64,000 bases of DNA from Buddleja alternifolia (GCA_019426215.1 CM033401.1:15567134-15631133); one strand, 5' to 3'. Shown: positions 48,891-61,400, numbered from the stretch's first letter. A program made the numbers and translations. The notes: generated from the sequence alone by a model not told the origin.

Positions 48891-49270
48891 AATATTGATC
48901 ACCAGTTGGATCACATAAAAATACAAATAAAGCACTATATTTTCAGCAACTAAGTATAAATATTGATCACCGGTTGAATCACATAAAGCATCATATTTAC
49001 AGCAACTATAAATATTGATCATCAGTTGGATCACATAAACCATCATATTTCCAGCAACTAAGTAAAAATATTGATCACCAGTTGGATCACATAAAACATC
49101 ATATTTCTAGCAACTACAAATATTGATTACCAGTTGGATCACATAAATAAAAGTAATTAAAAATACAAATGACACTAAATATTTCCAACAACTAAGTATA
49201 AATATTGATCACCAGTTGGATCACATAAAGCATCATATTTCTAGCAACTAAGTATAAATATTGCTCAAAA
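48891..49270. repeat. Repeat array, ~52-58 bp units, 3' side of the transposase
   Basis: Seven starts of AAATATTGATCACCAGTTGG-like units occur at 48891, 48958, 49010, 49066, 49118, 49199 and 49257. The unit continues '..atcacataaa..catcatatttc.agcaacta'. Spacing is 52-81 bases. The same unit recurs at 53076-53340 in the same orientation. Confidence 0.85.
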
Positions 49271-49301
49271 AATAAGTCTATCATACAATTATGAAATAAG
49301 T

Positions 49302-52300
49302 TCAAATAACTTTCCTCATTTTTTTTTTTGTCGTTGGCTTAGCAGTCTTTTGCTTCTCATCGGTACGACCATTTTTTTTAGTACGCCGACGAAATGATGG
49401 ATTAATCCATATCCCCTCTTGGTGATCTTGTCGTATATACAAATCATCATCACTTATATCCAAGTCATCGTCACTATCAATTGATTGTGAATCACCTAAT
49501 GAGATAGGATTTTCTCCATCATCTTCACTTTCTTCATAATCATCATCAATACAAGTATTTTTGTATGATGATAAAATAACCATCTCTTATCAATAGAATC
49601 GGTGACAAAAAACACTTGCTTAGCTTGTGATGCCAAAATGAAAGGTTTATCTTTGTATCCCACCCTTTTAAGGTCTACTCGAGTGAAGCCTATTTAACTA
49701 TTATCGACACCATTTTTATTGTCAACCCACCTACACCCATATACAGGCACCCGGAACCAACTATAATCAAGCTCCCATATACGTTCAATCACCCCATAAT
49801 ATGATAAATCAACATAGATAGGGTTATTATCTTTCGCACTTGAGAGATGCATTGCTTGAGCTATAAGACTTACCCCACTATTCTGCATTGTACTTCGTTC
49901 ATCTTGGTCTTTTGTATAGAATGTGCGACCATTTATACGATAACCTGGATAAAAAAATACTAGTATGTTCGGACCCATCGACAGCCGTGTCAATTTATCT
50001 GAACTAAAAATGGATTCACTTTCTGTTTCTCTTCAATATGCTTTCAGAACCAATCAATGAAACTCTTATTATGCTCTCTTGAAATCCATCTCTCATTTTT
50101 AATTGGATTGAATCTCCTAAGTTGGTTCTTATGCTCTTCAACATATGGGTCAACCTCATCAGTGTTGTGGAGCACGTATATGTGTGCCTGCTCCCTTTGT
50201 GTAATAGGAACACTAACTAATTACTTACCAATTACGCTTTTTCCTTCTGTTCTCTCTCCCACAACATGAGACTTTGGAAGCTCTACAACATTAGAATATG
50301 ACAGATTCTCTGTGCAAAATGTAATGGCTTTATCAACTATGTACCATTCAACAATGCAACCTTCCTGTCGACTACAATTTTTCACGTAGCCTTTCAATAC
50401 CTTCATATAACGCTCAGCCGGATGCATAGATCTCATAAAAGCCGGTCCACACAGTTGTGTCTCTCTAACCAAGTGAATAGGTAGGTGAGTCATTATATCA
50501 AAAAAAGCAGGTGGAAGATACATCTCAAGCTCACACAAAGTGATGACAATTTGTTTCTGAAGTGCAGAAAATTGTTTAAGATCAAACACCTTGCTCCGCA
50601 TTGCTTTGAAGAAGAAACACAATCTGGTTATCGTGTCTCTCACCTTTTTTGGCAAAATGGACCGTATAGCAATTGGTAGCAAATAATCCATGATTACATG
50701 ACAATTGTGAGTCTTCATGTGCTTTAGCTTCAAGTCCTTTACTGATACAAGACTGCTAATGTTTGAAGAATACCCTTATGGAACTTTCACTCCATTAAGA
50801 AAATCACATAATGCAATTTTTTCTTTCCTGGATAGAGTGTGAGCTGCTGGAGGCAAATAAGTACTTTTCGCCTTATTTGTTGGTGCCAATTTACCTCTTA
50901 TCTTCATTTCAACCAAGTCTAACCTTATCTTTACACCATCTTTTGTCTTTCCGGGCATATTTAGAACTGTACCAATGACACTATCAAATACATTTTTCTC
51001 AATATGCATAATATCAAGAAAATGTCTAACATGTAAGGACATCCAATACCTCAACTCAAAGAAAATTGACCTTTTTTTCCACCCAATTTTTGCAAGGCCA
51101 CCTGCAAAAGTCTTTCCAAATTTGATATCCAAGTCTTTTACATTCTCAAACACATCTTCACCAGTCAAGCACTTAGGAGATCGGCATTATTCTATATTCC
51201 CATTGAAAACTTTCTTTCACCGACGATATCAATGGCTCCGATTTAGCCATCTTCGATGCCCTTGGAATGCATATTTCTGAGAGTGTGTCAATCGATATTG
51301 ATCTGTACTCTTGACACATATGGGGCATCCACATTGGCCATGTACACCATATCTCTCAAGATTTGCTTTTGCTGAAAAATCATTGATTGTTCCAAATAAC
51401 ATGACTCTTAGATTGAAATTTTCTTCTCTTAATCCTTCATATAATTAAATACCAGTCTCCCACAACACCTTCAAATCCTCAATTAAAGGAGCCAAATAGA
51501 CATCTATATCATTTCCAAGTTGTTTCGGCCCAAAAATGAGTATATGCATCATTATATGCTCTCGCTTCATGCATCGTGAGGGGAAAATGTTGTAGATCAT
51601 CAAAATCACCGACCATATTCTATGTGAGCTACTTTGCAAGCCATGAGGGTTTATGCCATCTGTAGCCAATACAAGGCGCAGGTTTTTTTATTCTTCACCA
51701 AATTCAGGGAAATCATCATCATTCTTTTTCCATTGAGGAGAATCTGAGGGGTTTCGAATCTTGTCATCTTTAATCCTTTCTTCAAACCTTCTATCATTAT
51801 GCCATGTAAAGTCCTTGGCTAACTCTTTACTACTGTACATGCGCTTAAATCGTGGTATTGTGAGCAAATACCACATTGTTTTGATAGGAGCAGATCCATT
51901 CTTCTTATACCGTGAGGCGCCACATTTCGGATAGGCCTTCAATGATACAGAGTCAGTTCTAAACAATATGCAATCATTGAGACAGGCATGTATCCTATCA
52001 TATTCCATGCCAATAGAGGTTAACATCCGTTTAGCCTCATAAGTACGATTAGGTAACACATTATCCTCCGGTAGTATGCTTTTTAATAGACTAAGTAAGT
52101 ATGTGAAACTCTTATCACTCCACATATTGTTGGCTTTTAACTTGCATAGGTTTAGGACTGCTTTCAATCTTGTGAATTTACTACCACTATACAGTGGTGT
52201 CTTTAAATCACTGGTCAAATTGTCAAACATTTCAGGACAATTTCGCAAATCCTCCTCAGTCACATGTGTCATCTCCTCCAAACGATCAGGCTCATAATCA

Positions 52301-52556
52301 TTCATGTTGAAATCCTATGATGGATAGATGTACCACCCAAATCATCTGACATGACATTGCTTTCACTGTGTCTTGTCCAACGTGTGTAGCTTTCATCAAT
52401 TCCATTACACACCAAATGATCTTCCAAGTCACGTAGACTAATTCTCTTTCCAAAATAACAACGTAAACATGGGCAAGTGATCCTAGTTTGATCTGGTGCA
52501 TGCTCAACCGCAAACTTGATGAACTCTTTCACCCCTTTCTCATACTGTTCCGACAT
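49302..52556 (-). pseudogene. CACTA transposase, TNP2-like (broken)
   Basis: In minus-strand order: a Transpos_assoc-like N-terminus with CPCLRCYFGKRIS and DHLVCNGI (52556-52302); a 205-residue frame (52305-51688) with ILPEDNVLPNRTYEAKRML, DCILFR and RFKRMYSS; then VLATDGINPHG at 51680-51650, a core transposase motif, and SHRIWSVILMIYN; then CGCPICVKS near 51330. Next comes DIMHIEKNVFDSVIGTVLN (51060), the block KTHNCHVIMDYLLPIAIR at 50710, and the DUF4218-like part with LPIHLVRE and RSMHPAERYMKVLKGYVKN. The C-terminus carries FRVPVYGCRWVDN (49740) and an acidic tail. The protein cuts and moves the element. Stops and shifts (for example at 51673 and about 50740) make it inactive. Confidence 0.85.
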
Positions 52557-52560
52557 ACGA

Positions 52561-52990
52561 TCTGCTAAAATTCAACTTCGATCCATCTTGATTCTGAATT
52601 AATTAAATTAAATATATTTAACATCAATTGATAGTTGAATTAATTAAATAATTTTAATTACAATTTATTTTCCATTATTCTAGAAAAAATTCGGCAGAGT
52701 AACGACGCAAAAATTTCTACCAAGTTCTCGACTTAATCTTCCCCCGGGTGGGTTGCAACCAACCAAATTCGGATCTTACGATCTGCTAAAATCCAATTTC
52801 GATATATCTATCTTGATTCTTAATTAATTATATTAAATAATTTTAGCATCAGTTGAGTTGAATTAATTAAATTATTTTAGTTTTAATTTATTTCTCATTA
52901 TCCTAGAAAAAATTCAGCAGAGTAACAACGCAAGAATTTCTACCAAATTCTCGACTTAATCTTCCCCCAAACTTGCAATTACCAACAAAA
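52561..52990. repeat. ~220-bp tandem duplication upstream of the transposase
   Basis: tctgctaaaat.caa.ttcgat starts at 52561 and 52782. Each unit carries ttctagaaaaaattcggcag and 'ttctcgacttaatcttccccc'. A third copy of this latter half lies at about 48778-48860, on the far side of the transposase. Confidence 0.8.
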
Positions 52991-53075
52991 CTCGTATCTT
53001 TCAACCACAACAAATCCAACATTCTAATCTTTCTCACCCACAACAAACCCAAAATGTCGATCTTACTATACGAAA

Positions 53076-53340
53076 ATATTGATCACTAGTTCAATCACAT
53101 AAAGCATCATATTTCTAGCAACTACAAATATTGATCACTAGTTGGATCACATAAATCACAAAAAACTAAAAATAAAGCATCATGTTATAAATATTGATCA
53201 CCAGTTGTATCACATATAACATCATATTTTCAGCAACTACAAATATTGATCACCAGTTGGATCACATAAATGACATAAAATAACAAATAAAACATCATAT
53301 TTTCAACAACTAAGTATAAATATAGATCACCAGTTGGACC
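53076..53340. repeat. Repeat array, same unit as 48891-49270
   Basis: About five AAATATTGATCACCAGTTGG-like units between the CACTA terminus and the transposase. Confidence 0.8.
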
Positions 53341-53469
53341 AATGTACCCTAAACCACAAAATAACCACAATTTAATCTCAAATTGAGCGTAATTAACCCC
53401 CAGCTAACTCAAATTAACCCTAAATTTTGTCAAGTCCCTATTTCTCTTAAATTTTCCACATAAATAGGC

Positions 53470-53700
53470 AAATCTCAAGAACATACACAAATATATATAC
53501 ATACACCCACATATACACAAATACACAAATATACATACATCCACACATACACAAATATACATACATACGCCCACATATACACGAATATATATACATACAC
53601 CCACACATATACACATATATACATACACCCACATATACACAAATATACATACACCCACACATACACAAATATACATACACAAATATTTATCTATCACAAA
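53470..53700. repeat. Minisatellite of 'acatacacccacatatacacaaata' type
   Basis: A tandem repeat with a basic unit near 22-34 bases. Because stop codons are absent from the unit, three overlapping open frames appear on the minus strand (Cys/Val/Tyr-rich). These are not genes. Confidence 0.85.
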
Positions 53701-53716
53701 CTCTATATGTATGTGA

Positions 53717-53743
53717 ATATATATATATATATATATATATATA
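53717..53743. repeat. (TA)n microsatellite
   Basis: Thirteen TA repeats inside the CACTA 5' region. Confidence 0.9.
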
Positions 53744-53879
53744 ACTAAATACGTTACCCCAAATTCGCACAAACTAAATGGAGTTCGTGGTGGCGGCGAC
53801 GGGCAGTGGAGGTGGCAGCGTCTAGTGGTGGTTTGTAATAGTGTATTTTTGTAGTAGTGCAAGTCGTAGAGAGTTTTTG

Positions 53880-54840
53880 ATTGGACATCAAAATTGGATA
53901 AGACTTGTATGACATTAGCTTTGACATACAAGTTCCAGTCGAGCATTATGGGATAGTGAGAACTTGTGTCATAGACACATCAGTGAGACTGGTGAGTTCG
54001 AACACGACTCGCATCAGTTCTGTCACATTGGTTTCACTCTATGACAGTCAATGTCAGAATTGATTAGTTGTGATACGTACGCGTGAACTTTAGAACTGAA
54101 AAATCATGTTGAAGATGTACTTGTGATATCAAGTTCGTCATTAGTAGTTAGACCCAATTCCCCTGTCGGTGTGGTCGACCTCGAAGTGCAGCTTGATAGG
54201 CAAGTAGCAGTCTTAACTGATTTGTAAAATAGAATTTATTCTCTCATAAGTGAATGAGTATATATCCTATGCCATCATGAATGAGTGAGGTCAAAAGTTT
54301 TTGGCCAAAGCAATGGAGTTATTCGTGTTAGATACAAGAGTAAACTTAGTGACTTTGACCCATTATGATTTAAGCATATGGTCAAGTATTGTATTACTAA
54401 ACCATGACTCTCACTTGACTGTGATATTAGAATAAAGGGTTTATACTCGTATGGTATTCACAGCGGGAAATGTTTGGAATGATCCTTCTCATTCGTTTTC
54501 GATTGGGTTACAATGTGGGCCACGTGACTGGCTAGATGTAACCCATATCCTTTGGTTTTCTCCCAATTGTCTTTTGAGAAGAACCTAAAGAGTCACTAAG
54601 AAATTGCAAAGGGAAATATGATTTTGGACTTAAAGGGCTTTTCCGGTATTTGATATTGTTGATTTATTGAATAAATCAAAATTGTATTAAGCAATTAATT
54701 AGTCATTGGATGAGTTAATTAATTGATTAATAATATTAATAAATTAATTAGTTTCATGGAGAAATTAATTATTGAATTAATATATTAATTAATTTATTTT
54801 TCTCTCTTGTATGAGAATTTGTTTTCTCTCTCTCATTTTT
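53880..54840 (+). repeat. LTR fragment, family D
   Basis: It matches 47440-47926 and continues further (tgactctcacttgact, 'atggtattcac', then a long aattaatt-rich tail like 25531-25740 reversed). It starts at the CACTA terminus. The overlap with 47261-47926 shows two separate LTR copies rather than one LTR split by the CACTA. Confidence 0.65.
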
Positions 54841-56047
54841 ATTACATAATAATTCCAAACATTTTTATTACTTAATAATATTTTTCATCTTTAATCAATT
54901 TTCATCAAAATATATGTTATTCAGGTCATATTGCCCCCCGATATTTATGCCTTTTTGAAAAGCTCTTTTTCTATATTTTCCAACCATTTAAAAGTATAGT
55001 TTGCATTTTTCCAGTTTTTTCACATTCTCCGAACATTTATGTGACATCAGGACCAAAAGTAAGAAAATTTAAAAGTTATGGGACTTAAGTGCAAATTCAT
55101 AGTCAGCATCTAAGGACCATGTCAGTCATTTAACAATTGTATCAAAAGTGGAAAAAAATGAACTATTTTGTGTAAAATGAGATTCTTGTGATGAATGATA
55201 TAAAAAATGTACATATTATCAGTTATGATATCAAAAATGAAATTTCAAATTAGTGAGACTAGAATTGAGGTTCTCCTTTTTTTTGGGCTAAGTGAATTCT
55301 TGGAGTCTCGAATTTAAATTTTTACCACTTTAAGAAAAATTTATCAGCGGCCTCGTATTTAAGAGGAGGAAAATTACATTTCGTTGCTAATCAAGTAATA
55401 CAAAGTACATCATGCCAACTTAGAGATTGATTTAACTCAATTTCTTTTCTTCTAGCTGGTCATTTTCCATAAACTAATTTTTGAGAGACAATCGAAACAC
55501 ACAATAAGCTTCTTCGGAATCAATTGCTAACTAGATATTTTTAACTTTTTTGTGGTCCAGAAATGAATAAATGTATATGATATGTTACATAATGATCATT
55601 TCTTTACTTTGAGTGTTTGACGATCTAACGATTGCATAAATTGTTTTTCATTGTGGGAGCAGTGACAGATATTAATATAGAAGCCAAATTATATCTATTT
55701 GAAGTTGATAGAATCAGCACAACATATGGATCTTTCATGTCTTTCATTTGAATATGTCCATTTGTGATTATTTTCTGCATAATTACTAGTATGCAAACTA
55801 CTAACAAACTCATAATCATTAATCTTCTGATTCATACTCATTTATTGTCTTGGAATCACCAAAAACCCTAGCTATATATAATAATGTTCTTCCCCTTTAT
55901 GGTTCCCATTTTAAAATTTGCGTTCCCAATGATGACATCCTTCCAACATTACCATTTTAATTTATTTTTAGGTTTGACATTTGACAACATACTAAAACAA
56001 CTTGGGAATTTTGCCATATACAAATTACTTGTTAATTTATGAGGTAG
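54841..56047. other. Intergenic DNA, no supported gene
   Basis: AT-rich. No motif, element end or gene found. Confidence 0.4.
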
Positions 56048-56812
56048 TAGGGGTGTACATAAACCCGCTCGAACCGCTCAATTCGAGCCGATCAGCTCGA
56101 AAATCGTCGGTTTAGAATTATTAAATAATAGTGGTGGGTTGAAAATATTGCAACCCGCCACTTTCGGGTCGGGTGGTGAGTTTAATAATTGTAACCCGCC
56201 TAACCCGCAACCCGACCGCTAATCATTTATATTACAAGTATAAGTATATATAATTAAAGATTAACACTAAACTTTGAAAACTATATATGCATATATACTC
56301 TCTAATAAGAGTGGTTTATTCATATTCATGTAACATATTTTATTTTTTATTTGAGCAAAGAAATTGACTCGTTTGAACACTTATTTTCATTTGATTTGAA
56401 CGAGAAATTTATATGTATATGTATATTTTGATGATAAATTTACAAAAAATATTAATTTTATTAATATTTTAAAGTTTTTCACCCATTAGAAATCATGGTA
56501 ATATGAATTTTATTTAATAACACCACTTATTTGTGTATTTTTCACCAACCCAATTTTTTTAGTTAAATGTACAAAAAATATAATAATTAATTTCTTACTT
56601 ACTACTTATAACTAAAATTTAGTTGTACAAATTATAACTATAATTTGATAACCCGCCAACCCGTCCGTTAAAACATTAAATCCGACCGACCCGAACTGCT
56701 CGGTTTGAAAAGATATTATACATTTTCGATTTGATATTTTGTCAACCCGCACATATCGGGTCGGGTTAATTTTTTTTGTAAAATCGCCCGAACCCGACCG
56801 TGTACACCCCTA
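56048..56812. mobile_element. hAT-like MITE with TAGGGGTGTACA ends
   Basis: The ends TAGGGGTGTACA and TGTACACCCCTA are a perfect 12-bp inverted repeat. They are flanked by gaggtag (56041-56047) and gaggctag (56813-56820), an imperfect 8-bp-type duplication. The interior is full of 'aacccg', 'cgggtcggg' and 'cccgacc' words near both ends and AT-rich in the middle. No transposase. Confidence 0.75.
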
Positions 56813-56898
56813 GAGGCTAGTTTGTGGCCGTGGATATGTACGTGAATCAAGGGTGGAGCTAGAAGTTTTAGTTCACAAAAATAATGGGGCAAAATTTA

Positions 56899-57318
56899 GG
56901 TTATGTTTGGCCTTATTTTAAAAAGTGATTTTTTATTTTTTGGATCATCAAAAACTAAATTCACATTCAAACACATTTTCTCTAAAAGAATATTTTTTCT
57001 CATTTTCTACAGCATATATTTTCTATACCAAAATTCATTATTACACATTTTTAATTATATCACATTACCTCTCATCGTTAATTACTTTATTCTCACTATC
57101 AAAATATTCACTCTTTTACTTTACAACTAATTCAATCATTTCCTAATCAAACTCAATAAAATATCATGCATCATTATATTACATCAACACTACTTCTAAT
57201 CATTTAAATAAAATACAACGAAACTTACCACAAAATTCAATATTCTCGCACGAATACCTATATGTCACATTCTCAATACAAAATTCTAAAAACAAGCTTG
57301 ATATGGTCAAACATAACC
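56899..57318. mobile_element. PIF/Harbinger-type MITE
   Basis: GGTTATGTTTGGCC at the left and GGTCAAACATAACC at the right form a 14-bp inverted repeat with one mismatch. TTA flanks both sides (56896-56898 and 57319-57321), the usual Harbinger target duplication. The interior resembles 1235-1675. Confidence 0.75.
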
Positions 57319-58149
57319 TTAATATTTTTATACTTTGGGGGAAGGTGGGGTGTTGGCAAAATGTTGGATATCACAAAACTATAGTGCAAAAATATTTATT
57401 TTTCAAAGTTGCATCTTTTGATGAGAAAAATGTCTGTTGATTAATTTTTATTTTATTTTTCAAAGTTAATTTTCAAAATTATTGGAACGGAAAATGTGTC
57501 TTTTGGTGGAAAAAATATTTACTTATAAACAATTTACAAGATAAAAGGACAAGAAGCTATGTTAATTGATACAATAATTCGTAGACAAGTCCTATAACCC
57601 GAACTATGTCCAACGAAAAAACACAGCAAACCTCCTCAACACTTTTCTTTGTTAAGTCTTTTCATTAATCAAAATATACGAATTTTGTAAGAAATTTTTA
57701 CTATTATTGTCTGTGACTCTATAAGTTGGGCTGTTTTTATCTTATCATTTAAGATGATTTGTCATATCAAACTAGTCAGTGAGCATACCTTCAAAGTATT
57801 TCCTTTAACAACATGATTGATATTATTTTTATGACTCAAAGTTCCGCAACCTCCTCAAATAATAATTCATTTCAACTTTTCATGTTTTTTCTAAGGACCG
57901 GTGAAAGTTATAATGAGCGAGTCTTCCTGTTCCAAATTGCAACTTATGATTTTTTGACAGTTGTGTCTGTATGTATTACAAAAACATAAAAGACTTGAGC
58001 CCAATATAAAATGATATGCTATATATAATAGATAAATAATACCTAAATAGTTACACTAGTATATTATTAGAATTTATTAGTAAGTAAAAGATTTACTCAT
58101 AATAAATCAAAACTAAGAAATGAACTATAACTATAAAAAGAGAAAATAT
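57319..58149. other. Intergenic DNA, no supported gene
   Basis: AT-rich sequence without features I can support. Confidence 0.4.
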
Positions 58150-58600
58150 TATTGACAAAATGTCAAGTGACAATATTAAATATTCAAAATTGTCATTAAT
58201 TATGCATATTGAGTAACATGAATTTTTATTTGGTCACAAAAATAATTTTCACAAGTTTATTTGTGACAATAATAGTATATACGTTGTCACTATTTATAAT
58301 TTGTAATAAATAAGTTGTTATCACTATTGATAATTAGTGACACATGTTTAGTGTTAACAAATATAGTTGTCGGTATATTTGTATTATTTCTAAGTTGCCA
58401 CAAAAGATGTGTTAATAAGTATCAATAGTGATCAAGAACTTAAAAGCGATATTGTCACTAAAAATTATTGTTGTGAAAAGAAAAATTATTATTACTCATT
58501 ATGCATATCTAGTGATAAACTTGACACTGTCATTTTATATATATTTTGTCATTAATATTGTTTTTTGTTATAGCAAGTTGCAATATATAATTATATTCAC
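58150..58600. mobile_element. Possible CACTA subterminal-repeat remnant
   Basis: Dense copies of words like tgacaa, gttgtcac, gtgacaat and 'tcactattgataattag' in both orientations resemble CACTA subterminal regions such as 33530-33890. No CACTA terminus was found, so this is tentative. Confidence 0.3.
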
Positions 58601-58628
58601 AACTTGGTGATTTGATTACTCTCATAGT

Positions 58629-58631
58629 TGA

Positions 58632-58668
<37 letters not shown>
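58629..58668. repeat. (TA)n microsatellite
   Basis: About twenty TA repeats. Confidence 0.9.
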
Positions 58669-58675
<7 letters not shown>

Positions 58676-59230
58676 GTATAAACAACAATATTTTACATAA
58701 TTGTGCATGGATGTGAACCATAGAATGTCTAAAAAGTGAGAGAATAGAAAATGACTTTTGAAATCTTGAAATAAAAAGCATATCATATAGTATTATATAT
58801 AATATTATTCTTTACGAATATCAACTTCTTGGGATCGAAATCTGTTTGCATGACCTCCGACCAAGGAATTTTCACATTGATATAATGTTTGTACTTTTTT
58901 CCCTATTTCTTCACCATAAAAATCTAGCAATTAATCAGTATTAGTTCAATCTGGACGCTGTGTAGATTTTCTAAGAGCCATGTTCATTGTATCGATCAAA
59001 ATGTGTTTGTACCATGAATGGAATCGTATCAATGAAATCCTACTAATAGTTTTATAAAATAGATGACAAAACATGCGCTGAATCATTTTATGATCTTTTG
59101 TTCTTTATTTCATTTATGATTATTTTTTCACTCTCTATCTATGTGGACGTATATGGCTCGCACAAATTTAATATTTTGTGTTAATTAATGGTCTATAGAA
59201 TAATTTGTTTCGTTAATAAGCTTATTCATG
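58669..59230. other. Intergenic DNA, no supported gene
   Basis: Nothing recognisable. Confidence 0.4.
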
Positions 59231-59407
59231 AAATGCCCGACTCCGACCCATTATATTGTATCTATATCTATTCAAGCAGTTTCGGGTTGAGTCCCGGGTC
59301 CAGCGCTAATTCGTTTAAATAAATGCCCGACCCGGACCCATTATATTATTGTATCTATTCAAGCAGTTTCGGGTTGAGTCCCGGGTCCAGCGCTAATTCG
59401 TTTAAAT
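59231..59407. repeat. ~88-bp tandem duplication
   Basis: Unit 1 is 59231-59320 and unit 2 is 59321-59407. Both run from aaatgcccga to ..gctaattcgtttaaat and carry gagtcccgggtccagcgc. They differ by a 4-base indel region and two substitutions. Confidence 0.85.
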
Positions 59408-60758
59408 GGGTGGATGATTACTTCCTCTAATTTAATTTGTTAACTACCAAAATAAAACACATCCAAGTTAATGAATTTCACAAAATACCTAACTTCATTA
59501 ATCGTCAGAATAGATATTTACACCCCTCTGAAAAAACATAATCATCGTTTTATCCCCTCAAACTTTGGGAATTATAGAAACATCCCCTCCAAAAACACCT
59601 AAAAAAAAAAACGGTTTTGGACGAAACGTTCAAATTTAATAAAAAAGATAGTGAACTTTTACCTCTTGTTCGAATGTTCTAGTAATTGTAATAGATAAAT
59701 GGTCAACATCGTTTTCAGCAGTGCAGTTAATTCCTTTTTTACAATTAATGCTTGCATTATTTATTTATTTATTTTTATTTCCACCATATATTGCATTGCT
59801 TGGAAGTTGGAAATAATATTAGAATGCTACTATGATTGTGTGTGATGCAATGTTTTGCTAAAAATATTACAATTGACATAACTCTCACTTACATTGCTAA
59901 TATCATTAGGTTCAATGTCAATAACTTGCACTAGTCCAACTCCAATTGAATGACAATGGCTCGGGTCTCGCATGTCAAGCCCCCGCGTATTCTAATCAAA
60001 ATAGGACCAAACTCATCATCGGGTCCCACCGTGCAGATCATGAGACTTGCGGGACAATTTTTTGTTTAATTTTTTTATTTTTTAGGCAGATTTGTTAAGT
60101 TATTACTTCAATAATTTTTTATACAGGATATTTATTGCTGGATCCGAACCCATTTCAAACTTGGGGGCTGGGAATGTCCAGGACATTGGGACCTAGATCC
60201 AAAAGCAGGACCTGGTTATCTCAAAAGAACCACCCCATGCGAGGCGGATTTTGGGTGGATCCAAGTTCCTAATAATCACTTAAATTTTTTCTTGTACTAT
60301 GCTTGTATCTTCAATGTCATTATAACTCATCGTATGTGTATCCTGGTGTCAATTTCTTCATCCATCTATGACACACATCAATATGAGAGAAATATAATGA
60401 TGCTCAGGGCAATAGTAGAAATCCTTTTTGGATTTGTTGCGGTCTCATAAATCATTACCGTAGTTCTTCTTCCACATTGTCTTTGAGGATAACCCTCTTT
60501 TCTACTTTCAGGTCTACAATACCAAAAGAACTACTCACTTTGTGAGTATGAGTACATATTGAACATTCTTATAATATCCTAATGTTTGTGAGTTGTCTTT
60601 ATATACAAGATATGACAAGATCTGCAAACAACTATTTTGGCGTCCACATATTATGGACTCCAAAAATTACATTTTAGAAACAAAAATTCATTATACTTTT
60701 TAACTGGGAAAATTACTCATAGACCCCGTCACTTATTGTATAACAACAAAAAATATCC
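59408..60758. other. Intergenic DNA, no supported gene
   Basis: A somewhat GC-richer patch at 59940-60250 contains tcgggtcc/ggacctgg words that may belong to an old element, without definable ends. Confidence 0.35.
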
Positions 60759-60902
60759 TATTAGGAAATTTCATGTTAGATGTTTTAATGATGACAATAT
60801 AGGTTTTATGTTAAACCCCAAAAATTATGTGTAAGTTTATTTTTATTAGAATATGTCTAAGCGTTTAAAGTTATCGATTTGTAATTTTTAGTTTAAGGTT
60901 TT
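60759..60902 (+). repeat. Fragment of the Sirevirus-type LTR
   Basis: It matches the first ~144 bases of the LTR at 23992 (tgatgacaat..aggttttatgtta, accccaaaa..tatgt, tattagaatat). It is cut at 60903 by the start of the Tat-type LTR, which appears to have inserted into it. Confidence 0.7.
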
Positions 60903-61400
60903 TGTTGTGGGCCAAAAATGTCCAGGGGTATTTTAGTAATTTACCCGTCCCCGAGTCGGGTCGAGGCGCCCACCACGGGTCAAAGCCTGCGATGGAAGGA
61001 TTGGCCAAGCCCAAAAAGGGCTGGCAACCCATTATGCATAATAAGGTTATTCCTCTAGCCTAAACATAATAATAATAATAATTAAATCAAGCCTATTGGG
61101 CTGATGACAAAATAAGGCCCATAGCCCATAACCAGTTCTTTACAAATACCTCAAAGGAGCTGGAGGTGACTCATTATCTACTCTCCCCAGTAAAAATACA
61201 CTGGCAATAGAGAGTAACCCCAGTAACGAACTACGAATTGACTTGATCCCACATCGTTTGGGTATGTAGGCAACTCAAAGTAACCGAGTGCAGTCTATAC
61301 AAAAACGAACCTTCAACCTTGTCTGTCATGAGTTGGATCGGTTCCTCCACCCCACGTGGTTGAACACGTGATATTCATACTCTGACGATTTTTACCATCA
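60903..61400 (+). repeat. 5' LTR of a Tat-type Ty3/gypsy element
   Basis: It starts TGTTGTGGGCC and ends TTTTTACCATCA (or three bases later, ATCATCA), followed closely by the primer-binding region. It is about 0.5 kb. The 3' copy lies outside the window. Confidence 0.7.

Larger units (their letters stand above)
48269..53859 (-). mobile_element. CACTA (En/Spm) transposon, one end lost
   Basis: On the minus strand it starts at 53859 with CACTACTACAAAAATACACT, a CACTA terminus. It then holds a TNP2-like transposase and an exon of the second CACTA gene. The other terminus is not found: the MITE and LTR fragment at 47261-48268 replace it. Internal repeat arrays lie on both sides of the transposase. 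Confidence 0.8.

Noticed and set aside
48891..49270. Regularly spaced repeats that resemble a CRISPR array
   Set aside because: Spacing varies from 52 to 81 bases, the 'spacers' are themselves repeats, and the array lies in a plant CACTA transposon.
48269..53859. CACTA inserted into a single family D LTR, with 47261-47926 and 53880-54840 as its two halves
   Set aside because: The two LTR pieces overlap in content, so they are separate copies.
53404..53946. Open frames of 180, 77 and 63 codons, Cys/Tyr/Val-rich
   Set aside because: They arise from a minisatellite and a (TA)n run; the text is purely periodic.
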